Shown: piece by piece, positions 35,853-43,608 of the stretch | How the letters are laid out: each line of letters begins with the position of its first letter | Numbering within the stretch: the stretch's first letter is position 1 | Notes under the pieces: generated by a model | Database searches by the model: none | Seen by the model: only the letters and a program-made list of their open reading frames with translations | Told to the model about the DNA's origin: nothing | Source of the DNA: Eggerthia catenaformis OT 569 = DSM 20559 | GTDB lineage: Bacteria; Bacillota_I; Bacilli_A; Erysipelotrichales; Coprobacillaceae | Length of the DNA stretch: 64,000 bases | Direction: 5' to 3' | Assembly (NCBI RefSeq): GCF_000340375.1 | Contig: NZ_KB446649.1 | Location: 214,397 to 278,396, forward strand | Made by a program: the position numbers and the translations under genes

Positions 35853-35917
35853 TTATTCTGTGTTATACTTTTCATGACTTAAGCCCTTTTTATACAGAAT
35901 ATATTTCACATCTATTG
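35853..35917 (+). repeat. 64-bp direct repeat, copy 2
   Basis: 65 bases nearly identical to 34591-34654 in the same orientation. The stretch 35680-36087 otherwise holds only the terminator, this repeat and the long csp 5' leader. Confidence 0.85.
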
Positions 35918-36087
35918 CATAATAACATAGAGCTTTTTTTGTTATCAACAATTTTGTTGTCAGATATATTTTTCTATGATATACTCTTTTTAGCTATACA
36001 TAGGCAATACTATAGTCTAAATTATGAAAGTAATACGGGGATAAAAAGTTAAGTTGTGTATTGGCAAGTTTATAGGAGGTAGCAAGT

Positions 36088-36294
36088 ATGACTACAGGTA
36101 AAGTAAAATGGTTTAAGGCAGATAAAGGTTATGGATTCATTACCGTTGAGGATCAGAGCAAAGATATCTTTGTTCATTACTCAGCAATTAACAGTGATGG
36201 GTTCAGAACATTAGAAGAAGGTCAGACAGTAAGCTTTGATATTGTTGAAGGTGATCGTGGACCACAGGCTTCTAATGTAACAGTTGTTGAATAA
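36088..36294 (+). CDS. csp: Cold-shock protein (CspA family)
   Basis: A 68-residue OB-fold RNA chaperone: [20 protein letters not shown] contains RNP1 (KGYGFI) and RNP2 (DIFVHY). GGAGG lies 7 bases before the ATG. An AT-rich leader of at least 80 bases precedes it, as in cold-induced csp genes; regulation is inferred. Confidence 0.95.
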   Translation: MTTGKVKWFKADKGYGFITVEDQSKDIFVHYSAINSDGFRTLEEGQTVSFDIVEGDRGPQASNVTVVE

Positions 36295-36303
36295 TCATAA
36301 ATC

Positions 36304-36330
36304 ATAAAAAGAAGGAGCTTCCTTCTTTTT
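36304..36330 (+). terminator. Terminator after csp
   Basis: Stem AAAAAGAAGGA/TCCTTCTTTTT, loop GCT-like, ending in T-run. Confidence 0.8.
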
Positions 36331-36356
36331 ATTTTTCATTTATTTAAAATTTTCCT

Positions 36357-36384
36357 TTGTTTTCTCTCTGCAAGCCCTTATAAT
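36357..36384 (+). promoter_or_regulatory. Promoter of the BrxF-like gene
   Basis: TTGTTT and TATAAT with a 16-base spacer, 42 bases before the start codon. Confidence 0.5.
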
Positions 36385-36425
36385 AGAATTATAGATAAAA
36401 TTACATAAGGAGGTTAACAACCAAA

Positions 36426-36845
36426 ATGGACAATTTATTAAACACACTTGAAACAGCCACTAAGGAAGGAAACAAACTGGTGCTTATTATAGGTAAGCCA
36501 GGAAGCGGTAAATCTAAAATCATTCATGAATATTCAAGTAATACAGGTATCCCTATTCTTGATTTTTCCAAGATTATCTCCTCTGATACTGAAGACTTGA
36601 AAAAAACGATGAAAGACTTTTTAAAAAGCTATCGTTTTGATGTATTGCTTCTAGATAATAAAAAGGCATTCTATAAAGCATCAAAGGATACTGAATTAAT
36701 GGATTTAATTAAAGATTTAAGTAAAGATGTGATGGTTGTAACAACATGGAACGGATTCATCGAAGATGGTCAGCTGACTCATATTGTCAATGGTCAGGAA
36801 GAAATCTATCCTCTAGATGGTTCATTTAGATATATTATTGTATAA
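36426..36845 (+). CDS. BrxF-like P-loop protein (orphan)
   Basis: A 139-residue predicted ATPase. Walker A GKPGSGKSK at 23-31; FDVLLLDNKKAFY provides the Walker B-like strand (LLLDN); VVTTWNGFIEDGQLTHIVNGQEEIYPLDG closely follows the C-terminal pattern of BrxF from type 3 BREX defence loci (V.AWNG...G.L.Y..P...EY..YP.DG, from memory). No other BREX gene (brxC, pglX, pglZ, brxHII) lies in the window, so it is a single gene between csp and vanY, with its own promoter and terminator. A core cellular role is possible. AAGGAGG is 12 bases before the ATG, rather far. Confidence 0.65.
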   Translation: MDNLLNTLETATKEGNKLVLIIGKPGSGKSKIIHEYSSNTGIPILDFSKIISSDTEDLKKTMKDFLKSYRFDVLLLDNKKAFYKASKDTELMDLIKDLSKDVMVVTTWNGFIEDGQLTHIVNGQEEIYPLDGSFRYIIV

Positions 36846-36846
36846 T

Positions 36847-36870
36847 AAAAAGGGCTAAGGAGCCCTTTTT
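36847..36870. terminator. Bidirectional terminator
   Basis: Perfect 10-bp stem AAAAAGGGCT/AGCCCTTTTT with AAGG loop between the convergent BrxF-like and VanY genes. Confidence 0.85.
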
Positions 36871-38137
36871 ATTTGTTTTCTTTAATTTTTGGAAGCTTAT
36901 TATAATAAAGACAATATTCTTCTAAAGTATATCCTTTTTCATGAATAATCTTAGCAGCCTGTTTGCCTACATAACGAAAATGCCAAGGCTCATGAGATAT
37001 ACCTGTAATCTTTGATGTTCCTTCTCTATATCTTAAAATAAAACCATATTTATAACAATTCTTAACTACCCACTGATATTCCTTAGTATCTCCAAAGACA
37101 AGTCTTTTCTTATCTACTACAGACTGTGATGTAAAATCCACACCTAAGCCGGTCTGATGTTCACTTATTCCCGGCTGAGCAACATGCTCTTTAGCATAGA
37201 GTCCTCCATACTTATTTAATATTTCCTGATACAGTTTCTGCTGAGTTTTATAAGAACGATAGGCACTATTTAATAAGATTGTATATCCTTCTTTATTAGC
37301 ATCATTATAAAGCTGTGTATAAGCCTCATAAGCCTCTTTTCTTAATTGATAATCAGACGGCTGATCCTTATTCATCTTATAAGCGGTGTATTTCTTATCC
37401 GGTGTAACTAAATCCTTAGGTTCATAAGTTGAAGGAAGCAGTAATCCTTTTTTAACTAGTGTTAAATATTCAGCTGGATTCTGAATAGTATAAGAAGACT
37501 TTATTTTACTTACATCAATAATAAATGGATAAGTTGTCGTAAGAACCGCATAGCTATAATTCTGAGAAGATGCATAGGCTTTAATATACTGTTCCATATC
37601 TTTAAACTTAAAGCCATATACAGACATATAAGGCTTAATAGTACTATAGGAATACTGTTTACTGATTAAATATTCCAAATCTTCAATACTTGCGGTTTTC
37701 AATACATCCCAAACATTATTTTCACTATATCCCAGTTCCTTTAGTCCTGACATATAATTAGCCATAATATTATCTACTGTTTTTACAACATCTTTTGGAG
37801 ACAGATCCTGATGTATTTTTATATACTTTTCATAATCATCATAGTACTTAACCTTTGTGCCATGGCTAATCCAATCTTTAATATGATCCAGTTTATCATA
37901 ACTTAATATCATATTTATCTTATCACTAGTAAATTCCAGGATTTCTGACTGTTGAGAAAATGAATAGCCCTTAAAAGCCAGCCTGATACGTGAAAGATTA
38001 AAAACTACTACTATCACCAGTATTGCAAGTACAGCAATACCTGCCGGAATTATACGATTCCATTTTATTCTAAGTCCTCGTTTTCTTCCATAGCCATAGG
38101 CACTATAGGAATAGCTTCTTTTATTTCTTTTGAACAT
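36869..38137 (-). CDS. VanY-type D-alanyl-D-alanine carboxypeptidase (M15B)
   Basis: A 422-residue membrane-anchored peptidase. One N-terminal helix (IPAGIAVLAILVIVVVFNL) follows a basic, Tyr/Ser-rich start; residues 55-250 are a helical stalk domain; the M15 domain follows with LLNSAYRSYKTQQKLYQE, QPGISEHQTGLGVDF (zinc His and Asp) and ISHEPWHFRYVG (Glu and third His). It trims the terminal D-Ala from wall pentapeptides. It is alone, without van ligase genes, so it is a wall-maintenance enzyme rather than a resistance operon. Confidence 0.92.
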   Translation of the reverse strand: MFKRNKRSYSYSAYGYGRKRGLRIKWNRIIPAGIAVLAILVIVVVFNLSRIRLAFKGYSFSQQSEILEFTSDKINMILSYDKLDHIKDWISHGTKVKYYDDYEKYIKIHQDLSPKDVVKTVDNIMANYMSGLKELGYSENNVWDVLKTASIEDLEYLISKQYSYSTIKPYMSVYGFKFKDMEQYIKAYASSQNYSYAVLTTTYPFIIDVSKIKSSYTIQNPAEYLTLVKKGLLLPSTYEPKDLVTPDKKYTAYKMNKDQPSDYQLRKEAYEAYTQLYNDANKEGYTILLNSAYRSYKTQQKLYQEILNKYGGLYAKEHVAQPGISEHQTGLGVDFTSQSVVDKKRLVFGDTKEYQWVVKNCYKYGFILRYREGTSKITGISHEPWHFRYVGKQAAKIIHEKGYTLEEYCLYYNKLPKIKENK

Positions 38138-38264
38138 TTAATAATCACCTCATAATCTTAGTTTTATTTATAACACATGTTATAAAATATTTCTATATAA
38201 AAATGCTTATTGCAAAGCAGTCTAAATTATGATACTTTAATAAAAGACTAAAGGAGGAATCCCT

Positions 38265-38570
38265 ATGCGTTTTGTTATTAGCATATTTATTGCATTATGC
38301 GTTCTTGCGATTGATATCTTATTTACTGAAATGCTTCCTAAGTGGGCTAAAGCTTTATTGGCACTAGCAGGTGCAGCTTCTAGCGGTATGGCTATTGCAA
38401 TTAGTGTTAGAAGCCTTATAGAGTATACAAAATTATTTAAAGTACCTGCTTTAATGAATACTTTCTATATTTCATCAGCTTCTGTGCTTGTAGTCATTAT
38501 TATTTGTGCCATTATAGTAAATATAAGAAGAAAAAAGAAAAATAAAGAAAAAAAAGAAGAGGAAGAATAA
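38265..38570 (+). CDS. Small membrane protein
   Basis: A 101-residue protein with an N-terminal helix, a middle Ala/Gly-rich helix and a third helix (SVLVVIIICAIIVNI), ending in a highly charged KKKNKEKKEEEE tail. Unknown function. GGAGGAAT lies 6 bases before the ATG. Divergent from the VanY gene; ends in a terminator. Confidence 0.65.
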   Translation: MRFVISIFIALCVLAIDILFTEMLPKWAKALLALAGAASSGMAIAISVRSLIEYTKLFKVPALMNTFYISSASVLVVIIICAIIVNIRRKKKNKEKKEEEE

Positions 38571-38586
38571 TAGATTATTCTTCCCT
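38561..38586. terminator. Terminator between convergent genes
   Basis: Stem GGAAGAATAA/TTATTCTTCC, TAGA loop, T-rich tail on the plus strand and A-rich on the other side. Confidence 0.8.
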
Positions 38587-38593
38587 TTCTTTT

Positions 38594-38875
38594 TTAATCA
38601 TTTAATTTTTCTTTAAAAATATTGATAAGATTATCAATATTTTTTTGTCCTTTATAGATACCATAGCCAAAAACTAATGAAGAAATCACACCTATGACCA
38701 GTAATATTATTCCAAGTATTGTAATAAGCAAAGATAACGAGTGGAAGAAATAAATAAGAACAATGCCTGTTGTCGAAAATAATACAGAGAGAGTCATAAA
38801 CCTTTGCAGATTGCTTAGCATACGTTTCTGATAATCTATTTCTTCATGATAGCCTCTTATTTCTCTTTCAGTCAT
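38594..38875 (-). CDS. Two-helix membrane protein downstream of the PTS operon
   Basis: A 93-residue protein: a charged N-terminal coiled segment (MTEREIRGYHEEIDYQKRML), two membrane helices (about 27-44 and 50-72) and a charged C-terminus. Unrecognised. It starts 18 bases after the IID stop with AAGGAG before the ATG, so it may be the last gene of the PTS operon. Confidence 0.6.
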   Translation of the reverse strand: MTEREIRGYHEEIDYQKRMLSNLQRFMTLSVLFSTTGIVLIYFFHSLSLLITILGIILLVIGVISSLVFGYGIYKGQKNIDNLINIFKEKLND

Positions 38876-38892
38876 AAGTTTTAACTCCTTTA

Positions 38893-39729
38893 TTAATATT
38901 TAAGACCTGGATTAAAGAATCCTGCAAGTACACCAATCAATGCAATCACAACCAATAATAGCATAACCTTAATTGGTGAAATTTTCTTTTTTGCCATTAA
39001 CCACCAGCAAAATACAATAACTCCTGCTGTCAGCATGCCCGGATAAACACTATCTAACTGATTTTGCAGATTTAAGAATACTTTTCCGGCACTATCTTTT
39101 AAGACAAATGATGTTTTAACAGATACCCATGTTGCTGCAACTGCACCAACAACCATACCGCCAACAACACCAACTGCTCTTCTGATTGCCTGACCTTGAG
39201 GACCAACTAAGAACTCAACTGCTTTACCGCCAAGTTCATATCCTTTAAAATAAGCAAATCTCATTCCAAAGTAAGCCAGTAAATTCCATACAATAATATA
39301 GAATATAGCTCCTATAGGAGACCCGCCGGTAGATAATCCTAAAGCAATTCCCAATAATACCGGAATTAATGTTCCAACAATCAAAGAATCACCAATACCG
39401 GCTAATGGACCCATTAGACCTGCTCTTAAACCGTTGATTGTCTCATCATCAACATCCTCTGATCCATTAGCACGTGCTTCTTCTAATCCGGCTGTAATTC
39501 CAACCACAATAGCACCGATCTGAGGTTCTGTATTAAAGAATGCTGTATATGTATTCACAGATCTTTTCTGATCTTCTTTATTATCATATAACTCTTCAAT
39601 AATAGGAAGCATTGATGCTAAATATCCAAAAGTCTGCATATGTTCCTGAGTAAAGCAAGTAAGGTTTCCATAATACCAATGATGGAAAGATTTTAATAAT
39701 GTTTTCTTTGTAAGTTTCTTTTCAGTCAT
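38893..39729 (-). CDS. PTS system mannose/fructose/sorbose family IID component
   Basis: A 278-residue membrane subunit. KKTLLKSFHHWYYGNLTCFT is the family start; TAFFNTEPQIGAIVVGITAGLEEARA and GLMGPLAGIGDSL are the IID signature blocks. With IIC it forms the sugar channel. It overlaps nothing; one base separates it from IIC. Confidence 0.95.
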   Translation of the reverse strand: MTEKKLTKKTLLKSFHHWYYGNLTCFTQEHMQTFGYLASMLPIIEELYDNKEDQKRSVNTYTAFFNTEPQIGAIVVGITAGLEEARANGSEDVDDETINGLRAGLMGPLAGIGDSLIVGTLIPVLLGIALGLSTGGSPIGAIFYIIVWNLLAYFGMRFAYFKGYELGGKAVEFLVGPQGQAIRRAVGVVGGMVVGAVAATWVSVKTSFVLKDSAGKVFLNLQNQLDSVYPGMLTAGVIVFCWWLMAKKKISPIKVMLLLVVIALIGVLAGFFNPGLKY

Positions 39730-39730
39730 C

Positions 39731-40564
39731 TTAAATATCCTCCTCTTCCTCAGTTACTGCAACAGATGGTTTTAATACTTTGAGTATTTCTAATTTGTAA
39801 TAAAGCAATGCAAAGATTAATGAAATAACCGCTGATGATACAAGATTCAGTTTTAATGAAGCCGCCAATGTAAAACCAACAAAGAATGGAATAAAGTCAG
39901 TCGCCGTTTCAACGATCTGTTTTAATAAGATAGCAATTCCGACACATGGAAGTAATGCTCCCACTGTAAATAATGTTTTCATGGCAATACCATCCATAGG
40001 TAATGCTGTTTTTAATGCTGTAACAGCATCTGCTCCTAATTTACACATAATAAGTGTAGGAATAAATGAGAATAGAAAATGTGATATCCAAGGAAGGACA
40101 TAATCTACTAAATAAACTTTTCTAAAATCTCCTTTTTCAACAGAATTCCATCCAATATGCTGCCAGGCTAGATTTAAAGTAGCTGTTCCATAAAATAAGA
40201 CTGTACCTACAGTTCCTACTAATGTTCCCATAGAAGTCGCTAATCCTGCCGCTGCTGCTGTATTAGCATCCAACCCTTGAGATTTAATAGCAACCATTGC
40301 CAGAGGAATACCAATATAAGAGATTGCACGTACATCTGCTGATACTGTTCCTCCCGGAGTTACCAAAGCAATATATACTACCTGCATTGCTACACCACAT
40401 AAAATACCTGCTTTTAAATCACCTAATATAAGACCACATACTAAACCTCCTACTAAAGGACGTCCTAGTGTATAGTTACCAATAGATGTACCGCCCATAC
40501 CCGGCATTGATGCTAATGAAGCAAATAAGCCAAGCAAACCGGCCTGTAACCAGCTAATTGTCAT
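39731..40564 (-). CDS. PTS system mannose/fructose/sorbose family IIC component
   Basis: A 277-residue polytopic membrane permease. GLFASLASMPGMGG, RPLVGGLVCGLILGDLKAGI and ALVTPGGTVSADVRAISYIG are typical of the IIC sorbose superfamily. It ends in an acidic EEEED tail. Substrate cannot be read from the sequence. Confidence 0.94.
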   Translation of the reverse strand: MTISWLQAGLLGLFASLASMPGMGGTSIGNYTLGRPLVGGLVCGLILGDLKAGILCGVAMQVVYIALVTPGGTVSADVRAISYIGIPLAMVAIKSQGLDANTAAAAGLATSMGTLVGTVGTVLFYGTATLNLAWQHIGWNSVEKGDFRKVYLVDYVLPWISHFLFSFIPTLIMCKLGADAVTALKTALPMDGIAMKTLFTVGALLPCVGIAILLKQIVETATDFIPFFVGFTLAASLKLNLVSSAVISLIFALLYYKLEILKVLKPSVAVTEEEEDI

Positions 40565-40578
40565 AATATTTTCCTCCT

Positions 40579-41073
40579 CTAATAACCAAACTTACTTTTA
40601 AAATCATCCCATGTCCCTATTGAGATATCGGGAATTAATGAAAACTTAATAGCGTATCCGGACTGAGATATTGCCTCTAAAGCATCCGCTTCCTCTTGTG
40701 TAATCGACTGATTATTCCCCAGCTTTACTGCTCCCGGACGATCATTACAAGGACCAACAATAACTGTTTTGACTTGATCAGGAATGAATTTCATATCTAC
40801 TAAAATCTCTTTCATATCTATCGGATTCTTAGTAATTAAAAAATACTGATCCTTACTATTTATAACTTTTTCCTGAACATCTTTAAAATGCTGTTTTGTC
40901 CAGACAAAAGTCTTTTTTTCAGAAGCACTCTTATATGCCTGACTTAATACCTGATTGTTTGCTGCTGCATCATTGACAGCAATCAAACCGGTACACGGAA
41001 ACTCTTTAGACCATCTTGTAACCGTCTGTCCATGAATCATACGATCATCAATTCTTACAAATGAAATTGCCAT
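40579..41073 (-). CDS. PTS system mannose/fructose/sorbose family IIB component
   Basis: A 164-residue cytosolic phosphocarrier. VRIDDRMIHGQTVTRWSKEF holds the phospho-His (residue 14). Full-length IIB domain. Separate from IIA, as in the levan/sorbose type rather than the fused ManL type. Confidence 0.95.
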   Translation of the reverse strand: MAISFVRIDDRMIHGQTVTRWSKEFPCTGLIAVNDAAANNQVLSQAYKSASEKKTFVWTKQHFKDVQEKVINSKDQYFLITKNPIDMKEILVDMKFIPDQVKTVIVGPCNDRPGAVKLGNNQSITQEEADALEAISQSGYAIKFSLIPDISIGTWDDFKSKFGY

Positions 41074-41090
41074 TATCCACCATCTCCCCT

Positions 41091-41519
41091 TTAAATATCA
41101 TCTTCATTTGTTTCATTTACAACATTAAATTCCTGTATCCCACTAACAGATTCCTGAATAACACCAGATACAAAAGCATCTCCTTCAAGAACATCTTTTG
41201 TAATAGCTGCTGTTAATGCCATTGGCAGATTCATTCCGCCAATCACTCTTGTCCCTTCCAGTCTGCTTAGATCAGATAATACATTTAAGGCAGATGTTAA
41301 TGGTGAACCGCCAATAATATCAGCTAAAAGCACTAAGGTATCTTCAGGATTTAAGACACTTATTGCCTGTTTAAATGTTTCTGCAAAATCATCAGCTGAC
41401 TGTCCATTTTTCAAGCCTAAAGCAATCACCTGATCGATCTTATCTGATGCAAACATACTTAATGATGTTTTAAGACCTTCAGCAAAATCGCCATGACTCA
41501 CCAGGACTAAATATTTCAT
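41091..41519 (-). CDS. PTS system mannose/fructose/sorbose family IIA component
   Basis: A 142-residue cytosolic phosphocarrier. MKYLVLVSHGDFAEGLKTSL contains the phospho-His (residue 9); LADIIGGSPLTSAL and VIGGMNLPMALTA are family motifs. ATG 41519 has GGGGGAGG 6 bases upstream; an ATG two codons earlier overlaps that site. First gene of the PTS operon. Confidence 0.94.
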   Translation of the reverse strand: MKYLVLVSHGDFAEGLKTSLSMFASDKIDQVIALGLKNGQSADDFAETFKQAISVLNPEDTLVLLADIIGGSPLTSALNVLSDLSRLEGTRVIGGMNLPMALTAAITKDVLEGDAFVSGVIQESVSGIQEFNVVNETNEDDI

Positions 41520-41596
41520 ATGCATCCTCCCCCTTTCTGTTATTTAAATACTAACAAACCCAACTTTTTAATCTAAGTATTAAAAGTCATAATATT

Positions 41597-41647
41597 CAGA
41601 TGATAAATGTTATAAAAATTAAAAAATCAGATGACATTTATCATCTG
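41597..41647. promoter_or_regulatory. Inverted repeat between the sensor and PTS operons
   Basis: CAGATGATAAATGT (41597-41610) and its exact complement ACATTTATCATCTG (41634-41647) are 23 bases apart. The second arm is also part of a terminator-like hairpin ATCAGATGA/TCATCTGAT (41626-41649) at the end of the sensor operon. A regulator binding site is a reasonable guess. Confidence 0.45.
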
Positions 41648-41648
41648 A

Positions 41649-42941
41649 TTAAAGATTATTTGTAATAATACGCTGAATCTCTGATAATTCCAGTTCTAAA
41701 CTATTATCATCTAAAGATTTAGTAATATAGTAGTCTGCTTTTCTCATGAGTTCATCATATTTTTTAAATTTAGGTTCATTTTTGGTATTGTTCATAATAG
41801 TATTAATAGTCTTAATATCTAAAGATTTCTCTTCAAAAGCTGATCTTTTAAGAAAAGATTTTGTTTGAGGAGAATTCATTACACTTTTTAATACTGATAC
41901 ACCTTGTGATGTTTCAAACAAATTCTGCTGAATATCATTATCAGAAGACATAAGCTTTAAAAATTCCCATGCTTCTTTTTTATAAGATGAATTACTTGAT
42001 ATTGCAACCAATGATGTTTTAAGTAATCCTTTGTTATGATTATTTGAAGGCATAGGAATACAGTCCCATGAAAACTTAGAGTATTTAGAAACACGATATG
42101 GATAAGGCTTATATGTTCGATATTCAGCTAAGCTCATAGGCATAAAAGCAACATGACCTTTGTCAAAATCATCTGATGTAACATTATACTGCTTAGAAAG
42201 TGATTTAATCTTAGAATACATTGTAAGTGCATATTTCACTTTCTGACTGTTAAAAAACGCCTGTGTTCCTCCGGAATCAAATAACTCCGCTCCATAGGCA
42301 GAAACAGCCTGCTGCCAGCTATAGCCGCATAGACCATACTGATCAATAATACCATCATTATTAGTATCCTTTGTCATTTTCTGACAGATCTTATAAAAAT
42401 CATCCATATTCCATGAAGATGAAATTTGAATATTCTCCTTCTTTAATAAATCCTTATTGACACACATCATAACCGGATTACTTTCAAAAGGTAAAGCATA
42501 TTGGATTGAATCATACGTTCCTGATTCCCAGGATGTATCAAAATAATTTCTTCTATTAATACCATAGTCTGTTTTTAAATAATTGTCTAAGTTTTCTAAT
42601 GCTTTTGTACTAGATAGAAGATTAAAGTCTCCCTCCGGAATAATAAAGACATCCGGGGAATATCCTGAAATAATTTTTTCTGAAAGCCATCTAGAATAAT
42701 CAGACTTAGTAATGCCCCCTTCATAACTAACTTTAACATGAGGATATTTCTGCTCATATTTCTTAATAATTTCTTGAATAATATGATAGCTATTTCCTTC
42801 CGGAACATTCCAGGAAGAACCTACATAAAAACCTACTCTGATTGTTTTCTTTCTGCCGGGATCAAAATACATCAGACCTGCAATAAAAAAAACTGTACAT
42901 AGACAAGCTATCATCAATTTATTTTTCATATGCTTAATCAT
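41649..42941 (-). CDS. Extracellular solute-binding protein, family 1 (membrane-tethered)
   Basis: A 430-residue sugar-binding-like protein. The N-terminus (KLMIACLCTVFFIAGLMYF) is a signal anchor without a clear lipobox. The two-lobed fold shows in IIKKYEQKYPHVKVSYEGG, SPDVFIIPEGDFNLLSS, YALPFESNPVMMCVNKDLLK and an EF-hand-like DTNNDGIIDQYG. No ABC permease genes follow, so it likely senses or delivers sugar to the adjacent kinase or PTS (inference). Its ATG overlaps the end of the regulator gene. Confidence 0.88.
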   Translation of the reverse strand: MIKHMKNKLMIACLCTVFFIAGLMYFDPGRKKTIRVGFYVGSSWNVPEGNSYHIIQEIIKKYEQKYPHVKVSYEGGITKSDYSRWLSEKIISGYSPDVFIIPEGDFNLLSSTKALENLDNYLKTDYGINRRNYFDTSWESGTYDSIQYALPFESNPVMMCVNKDLLKKENIQISSSWNMDDFYKICQKMTKDTNNDGIIDQYGLCGYSWQQAVSAYGAELFDSGGTQAFFNSQKVKYALTMYSKIKSLSKQYNVTSDDFDKGHVAFMPMSLAEYRTYKPYPYRVSKYSKFSWDCIPMPSNNHNKGLLKTSLVAISSNSSYKKEAWEFLKLMSSDNDIQQNLFETSQGVSVLKSVMNSPQTKSFLKRSAFEEKSLDIKTINTIMNNTKNEPKFKKYDELMRKADYYITKSLDDNSLELELSEIQRIITNNL

Positions 42942-43608
42942 TTTTAAAGCTCCTTGCAGTTACACCTGTTTGTACTGCCCAGATGGCAAGTTGTGTACGA
43001 TCTCTTAAATTAAGTTTAGAAAGAATACCTGATAAATAATTTCTTACTGTTCCCTCAGATAAATAAAGATGAGCTGCTATTTCTTTATTAGAATGACCAA
43101 AACTAATCTGCTGAATAATTTTCCATTCATTTTCCGAAAGATCCTTAATACTCTCTTCATCTACCTGAATAGTAAAATCACTTTGTGCCATTTGAGAGAA
43201 TAGCTTAAATACCTTAGTAGCAATATCAGGATTTACCATTGCCCCACCATTATAGACATTTAAAATAGCCTGATAAAGTTCATTCATTGAAGCTCCTTTA
43301 AGAAGATAACCGGATGCTCCATATTTTAAAGCACTGAATACAAATTCATCATCATCAAAAGTTGTTAGTATAATAATTTTAATCTGAGAATATTTTTCTT
43401 TAATTGTTTTAGTACAGACAACACCATCCATTTTAGGCATACGAATATCCATCAATATAACATCCGGCTTTTCTTTTTCCAGCTGTTCTAAAACTTCAAA
43501 ACCATTGCCGGCACTGCCTATAACTTCAATATTCTCATAAGCAGCCAAAACAATTTCTAATGACTGTCTTATTAATGCCTGATCATCAGCAATCAGTATT
43601 TTAATCAT
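42934..43608 (-). CDS. NarL/LuxR-family response regulator
   Basis: A 224-residue two-component regulator. Receiver domain with acidic pocket (IADDQ), phospho-Asp 54 in VILMDIRMPKMDG and the Lys in LKGAS; C-terminal GerE/LuxR helix-turn-helix (SENEWKIIQQISFGHSNKEI). It overlaps the kinase gene by 8 bases. Likely targets are the PTS operon and the divergent promoter region at 45.9 kb. Confidence 0.94.
   Translation of the reverse strand: MIKILIADDQALIRQSLEIVLAAYENIEVIGSAGNGFEVLEQLEKEKPDVILMDIRMPKMDGVVCTKTIKEKYSQIKIIILTTFDDDEFVFSALKYGASGYLLKGASMNELYQAILNVYNGGAMVNPDIATKVFKLFSQMAQSDFTIQVDEESIKDLSENEWKIIQQISFGHSNKEIAAHLYLSEGTVRNYLSGILSKLNLRDRTQLAIWAVQTGVTARSFKND

Noticed and set aside
34591..35917. 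Direct repeats as a CRISPR array
   Set aside because: Only two copies, 64 bp long and 1.2 kb apart, with genes between them; no cas genes in the window.
36869..38137. Vancomycin-resistance gene cluster around the VanY-type peptidase
   Set aside because: No ligase, dehydrogenase, dipeptidase or VanRS genes are adjacent; it is a stand-alone wall peptidase.
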